Source: Tautonia plasticadhaerens
GTDB taxonomy: Bacteria; Planctomycetota; Planctomycetia; Isosphaerales; Isosphaeraceae
Length of the DNA: 64,000 bases
Direction of reading: 5' to 3'
Assembly (NCBI RefSeq): GCF_007752535.1
Contig: NZ_CP036426.1
Location: 1,488,001-1,552,000, forward strand
The stretch's first letter is position 1, and each line of letters opens with the position of its first letter. Shown here in pieces: positions 43,001-49,942 of this stretch. The notes beneath the pieces were generated by a model. That model did no database searches, was not told the origin of the DNA, and saw nothing but the letters and a program-made list of their open reading frames with translations. Both the position numbers and the translations under genes were made by a program.

Positions 43001-43294
43001 TTCGACCGCATCCGGGAGCTCCGGGGCAAGTCCCCGAACCTGACGCCCCGGCTGGTGAACGAGGCGATCAACGTGACGCTCAGCCGGACGATCCTCACCT
43101 CGCTGACCACCTGGATGGTGGTGATGATCTTCTGGCTCTTCGGCGGCGAGGGGCTCTCCGGCTTCTCGTTCTGCCTGGTGATCGGCTTCATCAGCGGCAC
43201 CTACAGCACCATCTTCATCGCGGCACCGATCCTCATCGAGTGGATCGGCAAGCCCTCGAAGAAGGACGCCGGGGCACTGGCGACCAGCCGGTGA
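40031..43294 (+). CDS. secDF: protein-export membrane protein SecD-SecF fusion
   Basis: 1087 residues joining SecD (about 1-650) and SecF (about 660-1080). SecD shows [17 protein letters not shown] and the [23 protein letters not shown] helix; SecF shows [13 protein letters not shown] and ...[17 protein letters not shown]. About 12 membrane helices. The proton-driven pair pulls proteins through SecYEG. The first extracytoplasmic loop is longer than in E. coli. Start ATG 40031 with a basic N-terminus. It follows yajC by 163 bp. Confidence 0.95.
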   Translation: [1087 protein letters not shown]

Positions 43295-43395
43295 TCCCCG
43301 GGCCGCGGCGATGAACGAAGGAAGATCGACGGCCGATGCGCCCCCCGGGGCCGCATCGGCCGTCGTCGTTGTTGGGCGGCTCCCCCGCCCGGACG

Positions 43396-44169
43396 TCAGC
43401 CATCCCGGAGGACGCGCCCCCCGTAAAGGATCCGGACGCCGCTCGGTTTTTCGACCCGGAGCCCGCCGTCCGGGCCGATCCCCGCGCCGATCCCCGAGAC
43501 GACCTCCGAGCCCAGGTCGACCCGGACGGGACGGCCGAGGAGCTGGTCCAGCCCGGCCCATCGCCCGGCGAGCCCCGGGTCGTCCCGGGAGAGAAGGTCG
43601 AGCGACCGGGAGAGGGCGTCAAGGAGGTCGGTGAAGATGGCCTCCTGCTCGTCGGGCGAGGGCTCGTGGTCGGCGAACTCGGCGAACTCGGCGAGCGAGG
43701 CGGCCATGCGGCGGACGTCCCCGGGGGCGTCGTTGAGCCGGGTCCGGACGTTCAGGCCGATGCCGATGATAAGCATCGGGCCGGCCGGGCCGTTGACCCG
43801 CTCGGGGAGGATCCCGGCCACCTTGCGGCCGTCGACTTCCACGTCGTTCGGCCAGCGGATCTGCGCCGATCCCCGGGAGATCCGGGGGCGGACGGCCTCG
43901 ACCACGGCGACGGCCGTCGCCAGCGAGGAGAGCGGGGTGTGGCGGTCCTCCAGGCCGAGGGCGATCGGGTCGAGCAGGACGCTGAAGGTCAGGCTGCCGG
44001 GATCCGACCACCAGGCGTTCGACCCCCGCCCCCGCCCCCGGGTCTGCCGGTCGGCCCGGAGGACCAGCGGGGGGGACGGCGGGTCGTCGGTCGAGAGGGC
44101 GAGCGACCGGGCGAGGTCGTTGGTGGATTCGACCTCGTCAAGCCTCAGCACGGGCCAGGGGTTCGGCAT
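43396..44169 (-). CDS. birA: biotin--[acetyl-CoA-carboxylase] ligase
   Basis: 257 residues, catalytic class without an N-terminal DNA-binding domain. The biotinyl-AMP motif GRGRGSNAWWSDPGSL is at about 46-61, IRWPNDVEVDGRKVAGIL is the biotin/ATP site, and a C-terminal SH3-like region follows. It attaches biotin to carrier lysines. It lies 41 bp downstream of pyruvate carboxylase on the same strand, so enzyme and modifier are likely co-expressed. Confidence 0.94.
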   Translation of the reverse strand: MPNPWPVLRLDEVESTNDLARSLALSTDDPPSPPLVLRADRQTRGRGRGSNAWWSDPGSLTFSVLLDPIALGLEDRHTPLSSLATAVAVVEAVRPRISRGSAQIRWPNDVEVDGRKVAGILPERVNGPAGPMLIIGIGLNVRTRLNDAPGDVRRMAASLAEFAEFADHEPSPDEQEAIFTDLLDALSRSLDLLSRDDPGLAGRWAGLDQLLGRPVRVDLGSEVVSGIGAGIGPDGGLRVEKPSGVRILYGGRVLRDG

Positions 44170-44210
44170 GGGGGACGATGGGCCTCGACGGTGCGGGTCG
44201 GTCGTCCGGG

Positions 44211-47200
44211 TCAGGCGTCGGTCATCCGGACCAGCAGGTCGCCGGTCTGGACCTGGAGGCCGACGGCGGCGAGCACCTCGGCGACCCGCCCGGGGCGCTC
44301 GGCGTAGAGGGTCGTCTCCATCTTCATCGCCTCGATCGAGAGCAGCTTCTGGCCCTTGCGGACGGGGTCGCCGGGAGAGACGGCCACGCCCACGACCAGG
44401 CCGGGCAGGGGGGAGGCGACCTGATTCGGGTCGCCGGGGTCGGCCTTCGGGGCCTGCTTGACCGCGGAGGCGAGCGAGCGGTCGGCGACGATCACCTCCC
44501 GGGGCTGGCCGTTGAGCTCGAAGAAGGCGGTGCGGGTGCCGTCGACGTGCGGCTCGCCGATCGCCAGCAGCTTGACGATCAGCGTCTTGCCCGGCTCGAT
44601 CTCGATGGGGTGCTCGCTGCCGACCTCGGGGCCGAAGAAGAAGACCGTGGTCGGGAGCACCGACGTGTCGGAGAACGACCGGAGGTGCGAGGCCAGGTCG
44701 GGGAAGACCCGGGGGTAGAGCAGCAGGCTGAGCGCGTCCCTCGGCGTCGCCTCGTGGCCGAGCAACTCGGCGGCCTTGGCCCGGGCGGCGTCGAGGTCGG
44801 CCGGGGGGAGATCCTTGCCGGGGCGGTCGGTCAAGGCCGGGCGGCCCTTGAGGATCCGGGCCTGCAAGGCGGGGGGGAAGCCGCCGGGGGGCTGGCCGAG
44901 CCTCCCCTCGACGAATTCGACCACGCTCTCGGGGAAGGCCAGCTCCCGGGACTCGTCCAGCACGTCGTCCGGGGCCAGGTTGTTGGCGACCATGAACAGG
45001 GCCATGTCGCCGACGACCTTCGACGACGGGGTCACCTTCACGATGTCGCCGAACATCAGGTTGACTTGGGCGTACATCGCGCAGACCTCGGGCCAGCGGT
45101 CGTCCAGGCCCAGCGCCTTGGCCTGCTGGTAGAGGTTCGTGTACTGCCCCCCGGGCATCTCGTAAGCATAGACCTCCGCCGAGGGCGCCTTCTGGCCCGT
45201 CTCGAAGGGCGAGTAGAGCGACCGGGCCGCCTCCCAGTACCGGCTCATCTCGATCAGCCGGGCGGGATCGAGGCCGGTCTCCCTGGGAGTGAACCGCAGG
45301 GACTCCACGAGGGCGTTGAGGCTCGGCTGCGAGGTGAGGGCCGACATCGAGGCGACCGCGCCGTCGGCGACGTCCAGCCCCACCTCGGCCCCCTTCAGCA
45401 CGCTGGCGGCCTGGGCGCCGCCGATGTCGTGGGTGTGGAAGTGGATCGGCAGGCCGACCTCCTCGCGCAGCGCCTTGACCAGCCGCTCGGCCGCGTAGGG
45501 CTTGCAGAGCCCGGCCATGTCCTTGATGGCGATGAGGTTGGCGCCCCGCTTCTCCAGCTCCCTGGCCATCGAGACGTAATACTTCAGGTCGTACTTCGTC
45601 CGACCCGGGTCGAGGATGTCGCCGGTGTAGCAGATGGCGGCCTCGCAGAGGGCGCCCGACTCCCGGATGGCCTCGATGGAGACCTCCATGTTGGGCACCC
45701 AGTTCAGCGAGTCGAAGACCCGGAACAGGTCGATGCCGGCGTCGGCGGCCTCCTTCACGAACGCCCGGACGACGTTGTCGGGGTAGCTGGTGTAGCCGAC
45801 GGCGTTGGAGCCGCGCAGGAGCATCTGGAAGAGGATGTTCGGGATCGCCTCCCGGAGCCGAGAGAGGCGTTCCCAGGGATCCTCCTTGAGGAACCGCATC
45901 GAGGTGTCGAAGGTGGCGCCGCCCCACATCTCGATGGAGAACAGCTCGGGGCAGAGCCGGGCGTACGACTCGGCCACCCGGAGCATCTCCCGGGTCCGCA
46001 TCCGGGTGGCGAGCAGCGACTGGTGCGCGTCCCGGAAGGTCGTGTCGGTCAGCAGCAGCTGCGTCTGCTCGCGGACCCAGGAGGCGAACTTCTCGGGCCC
46101 GAGCTGCTTGAGGCGATCCCGCGATCCCTCGGGGATCGGCGACCCGTGCGGGGAGGCCGGGGGCTCGGGCTCGGGGGGGGGGACGTAGCCGGGCGGCCGG
46201 GTGACGCCGGGGAACCCGTTCACGGCGACGTCGGCCGCGAAGCCGAGCAGCCGGGAGGCGCGGTCGAGCCGCTTGGGGAAGCGGAACAGGTCGGGGGTCT
46301 GGTCGATGAACCGGGTCGTGCAGCGGCCCGCGGCGAAGTCGGGGTGGTCGATGACGTTGAGCAGGAAGGGTATGTTCGTCTTCACCCCCCGTACCCGGAA
46401 CTCGTCGAGCGCCCGCTTCATCCGGTTCACCGCGTCGATGAACCGACGGCCCTGGGCGCTGACCTTCACGAGCATCGAGTCGTAAAAGGGGGTGACGATC
46501 GCCCCGGTAATCGCCGTGCCGCTGTCGAGCCGCAGGCCCATGCCGCCTGGCGAGCGGTAGTGGGTGATCCGGCCGTAGTCGGGGGTGAAGTTGTTCTCGG
46601 GGTCCTCGGTGGTGATCCGGCACTGGAAGGCGTGGCCGTTGACCTGGACGCTCGACTGGTCCGGAAGGCCGATCTCGGGGTCGGAGAGCGGGGTGCCCGA
46701 GGCGATCAGGATCTGGCTCTTGATCAGGTCGATCCCCGTGATCATCTCGGTCACGGTGTGCTCGACCTGGATCCGGGGGTTCACCTCGATGAAGTAGAAG
46801 CGGCCCGACTCGGCGTCGACCAGGAACTCGACGGTCCCGGCGTTGTCGTACCGGCAATGGGACCCGAGTTTGATCGCGGCGTCGCAGATCGCCCGGCGGA
46901 GTCCCGGGTCGAGGCTGGCGGCGGGGGCGATCTCGATGATCTTCTGGTGCCGGCGCTGGACGGAGCAGTCCCGCTCGTAGAGGTGGACGAGGTTGCCGTG
47001 CTGGTCGCCCAGGAGCTGGACCTCGATGTGCTTGGCCTGGGTGATGAACTTCTCCAGGAAGACGTCGGGGCAGCCGAAGGCGGTCTGGGCCTCCCGGCGG
47101 GCCTGGTCGAGGGCGTCGTCGAGCTTCTCTGGTGACTCGACGACCCGCATCCCCCGGCCGCCGCCTCCCATCGAGGCCTTGACGATGACCGGGTAGCCCA

Positions 47201-47660
47201 TCTCCTCGGCCTTCGCCCTCGCCCCCTCGCCGGGCTCGACCGGCTCGGCGGTGCCGCCCAGGACGGGGACCCCGGCCTCGACGGCGAGCTTCCGGGCCGC
47301 CACCTTGTCGCCGAGCATGTCGAGCAGCTCGGGGCGGGGGCCGACCCAGGTGATCCCGGCCTCCCGGCAGGCCCGGGCGAAGGCCGCGTTCTCGCTCAGG
47401 AAGCCGTACCCGGGGTGGATGGCGTCCACCTGCTTGTCGACGGCCAGCTCGATGATGTTCTCGATGCCGAGGTAGCTGCGGATCGGCTCCCCCTGCTTGC
47501 CGACGCGGTACGCCTCGTCGGCCTTGAGCCGGTGCATGGCGAACCGGTCTTCGTGGGAGTAGATCGCCACGGTCCGCAGCCCCAGCTCGTGGGCCGATCG
47601 GAAGACCCGGATGGCGATCTCGCCTCGGTTGGCGACCAGCAGCTTTCGGAACTCGGGCAT
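44211..47660 (-). CDS. pyc: pyruvate carboxylase
   Basis: The full-length 1149-residue single-chain enzyme makes oxaloacetate from pyruvate and bicarbonate. The biotin carboxylase domain (1-450) has KASMGGGGRGMR and YERDCSVQRRHQKIIE. The carboxyltransferase domain (about 530-830) starts with DTTFRDAHQSLLATR and holds LIAIKDMAGLCKP. The biotin lysine lies in EAMKMET, about 36 residues from the C-terminus. The ATG at 47660 starts MPEFRKLLVANRGEIA. It is followed by birA. Confidence 0.97.
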   Translation of the reverse strand: MPEFRKLLVANRGEIAIRVFRSAHELGLRTVAIYSHEDRFAMHRLKADEAYRVGKQGEPIRSYLGIENIIELAVDKQVDAIHPGYGFLSENAAFARACREAGITWVGPRPELLDMLGDKVAARKLAVEAGVPVLGGTAEPVEPGEGARAKAEEMGYPVIVKASMGGGGRGMRVVESPEKLDDALDQARREAQTAFGCPDVFLEKFITQAKHIEVQLLGDQHGNLVHLYERDCSVQRRHQKIIEIAPAASLDPGLRRAICDAAIKLGSHCRYDNAGTVEFLVDAESGRFYFIEVNPRIQVEHTVTEMITGIDLIKSQILIASGTPLSDPEIGLPDQSSVQVNGHAFQCRITTEDPENNFTPDYGRITHYRSPGGMGLRLDSGTAITGAIVTPFYDSMLVKVSAQGRRFIDAVNRMKRALDEFRVRGVKTNIPFLLNVIDHPDFAAGRCTTRFIDQTPDLFRFPKRLDRASRLLGFAADVAVNGFPGVTRPPGYVPPPEPEPPASPHGSPIPEGSRDRLKQLGPEKFASWVREQTQLLLTDTTFRDAHQSLLATRMRTREMLRVAESYARLCPELFSIEMWGGATFDTSMRFLKEDPWERLSRLREAIPNILFQMLLRGSNAVGYTSYPDNVVRAFVKEAADAGIDLFRVFDSLNWVPNMEVSIEAIRESGALCEAAICYTGDILDPGRTKYDLKYYVSMARELEKRGANLIAIKDMAGLCKPYAAERLVKALREEVGLPIHFHTHDIGGAQAASVLKGAEVGLDVADGAVASMSALTSQPSLNALVESLRFTPRETGLDPARLIEMSRYWEAARSLYSPFETGQKAPSAEVYAYEMPGGQYTNLYQQAKALGLDDRWPEVCAMYAQVNLMFGDIVKVTPSSKVVGDMALFMVANNLAPDDVLDESRELAFPESVVEFVEGRLGQPPGGFPPALQARILKGRPALTDRPGKDLPPADLDAARAKAAELLGHEATPRDALSLLLYPRVFPDLASHLRSFSDTSVLPTTVFFFGPEVGSEHPIEIEPGKTLIVKLLAIGEPHVDGTRTAFFELNGQPREVIVADRSLASAVKQAPKADPGDPNQVASPLPGLVVGVAVSPGDPVRKGQKLLSIEAMKMETTLYAERPGRVAEVLAAVGLQVQTGDLLVRMTDA

Positions 47661-47862
47661 CGGGCGGTCTCGGGCGAGGGGGCCGGTCTGCGGATCCGTC
47701 TTCGAAAAACGGCCCTATCCTACCCCAAGCCGGTGCCCGGGGCGAGAAGACGCCGCGACGGCTGGGGATCGGGGGGCGTCAGCCTCCCCCCGACCCGGGC
47801 CATCATCCCGAAACGGACCTTTCCCCGACGCCCCCCGGGCGGTCCCGGGGCCGGGATGCGGT

Positions 47863-47958
47863 CGGTGCGCCGATGTGAGGGGGCTCGTCGACCGCATAAT
47901 CTTTTCTGTCGAAACGGGTTGCGTCGAATGATATGGGTTCGCTCCGCGCGGCGCACCG
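47863..47958. repeat. spaced intergenic repeat, unit A
   Basis: 96 bp bounded by CGGTGCGCC (47863-47871) and its inverse GGCGCACCG (47950-47958). The inner left part is AT-richer (CATAATCTTTTCTGTCG), unlike the surrounding sequence. The conserved right block ATGGGTTCGCTCCGCGCGG is shared with units B and C. Confidence 0.75.
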
Positions 47959-48062
47959 GGGCTGAGGCGAATCGACCGGGCCGCCAATCCCGCCGGGCGT
48001 CCGGGGGATCCGGGCCGAAATGCCGATGGCGACTCGCCGCCGGTCGGCGACCAGTACGCGTC

Positions 48063-48158
48063 CGGTGCGCCGGATCTGGGGTCGACCGAATCGGCGCAAG
48101 TGATTTTCCGGTTGAGAATTGCGGAAATCGAAATGGGTTCGCTCCGCGCGGCGCACCG
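48063..48158. repeat. spaced intergenic repeat, unit B
   Basis: 96 bp with the same inverted 9-mers at both ends (48063-48071, 48150-48158). It starts exactly 200 bp after unit A. The right-hand 27 bp are nearly identical to unit A, while the middle differs, so ends and right block are the conserved parts. Confidence 0.75.
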
Positions 48159-48266
48159 GGGCCCGCTCGGGATGCCCCGGGTCGGCACGGGTCGCCCGAT
48201 CGACAACCGGGGCGGGGAGGTCGATCCGGGGAGCCGGCGGCGGTCGGTGCGGGACCCGGACGCGAG

Positions 48267-48363
48267 CGGTGCGCCAAATCCGGATCCGATGAATTCGACG
48301 TAACCGATCTCTATTGTGCGAGATCCGGCAATCCAAATGGGTTCGCTCCGCCGCGGCGCACCG
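48267..48363. repeat. spaced intergenic repeat, unit C
   Basis: 97 bp with identical inverted ends (48267-48275, 48355-48363), starting 204 bp after unit B. One extra base occurs within the right conserved block. The variable core contains TAACCGATCTCTATTGTGCG. Confidence 0.75.
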
Positions 48364-48686
48364 GTCCGCCGGGGGACACCGGCCTGCGACCCCGGGCCCG
48401 ATTCCTCGTGGGAGCTGCGGGGGACGGCGGGGTACGCATCGGCCGGCCATGGGGACCGGGCCGGTCGGCACGCGTGCGGCTCGGGGGCGAATCGGGGGGG
48501 ACGGCACATCTGAGGCTCCGCGCAGCGAACGGCGGCGGGGCCGGGGACGACGGCCCGTCCCCTATAGGATCGTGAGACGTGCCGATTTTAATCACCCAAT
48601 CCGAACGAGCCGCCCGGAGCCCGATCGGCCCAGCCCGGGCCGGGAGGGAGGGGGGGGCGGGCGCCCGGGGCCGATCCTCGCCCGGA

Positions 48687-49508
48687 TCAGCGATCGATCC
48701 GGAGCGTCCCCCGGACGATCCGGGTGAGGGCGGGGTGCCGGTTCGCGAGCGTCTTGAGGCGGCGGGCGACCTTGATCGCGGTCGGGCCGATCGTGGCGGC
48801 CTCGCCGAGCAGGTCCCGGTAGTGGTCGATCTGGCGCTGAAAGCGGTAGGGGATGTAGTCGTCGGTGAAGTTGGGCAGGGGGGAGAAGCGGGGGATGAGG
48901 TCGGGTTCCTCGGCCCGGACGTAGAAGCGGTTCACGCCGTCGAAGGTGGCGAGGTGGTAGTCGGCGGCCAGGAGCAGGGGCTCCCAGAGGTGGGTGCCGT
49001 GGTCCTCCACCAGCACCACCCGGGGGCGGAAGCGGGACCAGTCGCCTCCCGAGATGACGGGCAGCTCGTGGCCGTCGACGTCGATCTTGAGGAAGTCGAT
49101 CGGCCGATCGGCGGCGTGCCGCTCGCAGATCTCCCGGAGGGTGACGACCGGGACGTCGTGGGCGGTGATCGCGTCGGGGTCGGCTTGGAAGTAGCCGGTG
49201 AGGATCTCGGGGATCGAGGTGTACGACTCCAGCCCCGGCATGGCGTAGAGCCGGAGCGTCCCGGCCTCGTCGGAGACGCCCACGTTGAGGTTCACGTCGC
49301 CCGGCCGGTCGGCCCTCAGCCGCTCGAACATGGCGGGGACGGGCTCGACGTTCACGCCCCTCCAGCCGTCGAGGGAGAAGAGCTTGGTGATGGAGTTCTC
49401 GAACGGGTCGCTGGCGCCGACGTCGATGTAGAAGCCCTCGGCTTGCCCCCGGAAGACGCGGCGGAGGAGGATGTCCTCGCCGTTCTGGGCGTAGGAGATC
49501 ACCGGCAT
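48687..49508 (-). CDS. FkbM-family methyltransferase
   Basis: 273 residues. ISYAQNGEDILLRRVF and GFYIDVGASDPFENSITKLF (SAM-binding motif I) are typical of FkbM enzymes; PIDFLKIDVDGHELPVISGG marks the end of the core. Such enzymes O-methylate sugars or lipids. ATG 49508 is chosen because the family begins at this ISYAQNGED motif; the upstream Pro/Arg-rich frame is not protein-like. Confidence 0.9.
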   Translation of the reverse strand: MPVISYAQNGEDILLRRVFRGQAEGFYIDVGASDPFENSITKLFSLDGWRGVNVEPVPAMFERLRADRPGDVNLNVGVSDEAGTLRLYAMPGLESYTSIPEILTGYFQADPDAITAHDVPVVTLREICERHAADRPIDFLKIDVDGHELPVISGGDWSRFRPRVVLVEDHGTHLWEPLLLAADYHLATFDGVNRFYVRAEEPDLIPRFSPLPNFTDDYIPYRFQRQIDHYRDLLGEAATIGPTAIKVARRLKTLANRHPALTRIVRGTLRIDR

Positions 49509-49942
49509 CGTGGGGGGGCTCCGGATCGGTCGGGGGCGGGGGGGATCGGCCTCGGGGCGTCGGCCCCGTCCCGCCGGGGGGGGAGGTCGAGGCACCCCCG
49601 GGGGGCCCCGGGGCGGCCCGGCCGCGATCGGGGGCGGCGTCGCGTCCGGTCCGGCATCGCGGTCGCCCTCCCTGGGATCGCGGTCGATCGGGTCCGTCCG
49701 AGGGGGATCGGGCCGACCGGGGGCGGGCCGCGCCCGGGTCGGCCGACGGGGTGCGTCGATCCGGGCCAATCATGCCCCGGGCCGGGAATCGGGTCAATGC
49801 CGGCTGGCGTCGGGATGGGGCCTCGCCGGGTCGGCCGGCCCGTTGCCCGTCGGGACAGCGTCCGTTAGGGTCGAATGCGGTCGAGGGCGGGCCGGCAGGG
49901 GCCGTCGGGCGGGGCCTCGGGCGGATCGGGAGCCGATCGCTG
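49509..49942. promoter_or_regulatory. divergent intergenic region with G-rich tracts
   Basis: 434 bp between the FkbM and DUF1549/1553 genes. It contains several runs of 5-7 G or C and no gene. No promoter pattern was recognised; ATCGGGAGCC precedes the ATG at 49943 as a weak ribosome site. Confidence 0.35.

Larger units (their letters stand above)
47661..48686. other. 1-kb intergenic region with spaced repeats
   Basis: This is the region between pyc (minus) and the FkbM gene (minus, to the right). It contains three ~96-bp repeat units (separate entries) with ~105-bp GC-rich spacers. No supported gene; open frames here are by-products of high GC. The pyc promoter should lie near 47661-47760 but was not identified. 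Confidence 0.6.

Noticed and set aside
39776-43561. 1261-codon open frame antisense to secDF.
   Set aside because: High-GC mirror frame of a certain gene, dominated by Arg/Gly/Asp/His; no domain resemblance.
43396-46857. 1153-codon minus frame spanning birA and part of pyc.
   Set aside because: Only its last 257 codons (birA) are real; the rest is an out-of-frame shadow of pyc.
47863-48363. The spaced repeats as a CRISPR array.
   Set aside because: Units are 96 bp with 105-bp spacers, only three copies, imperfect identity, and no cas genes nearby.
47720-48509. Protein-coding frames across the repeats reading APRRAERTH-like segments.
   Set aside because: Different frames give similar segments only because of the shared repeat block; no start or consistent frame.
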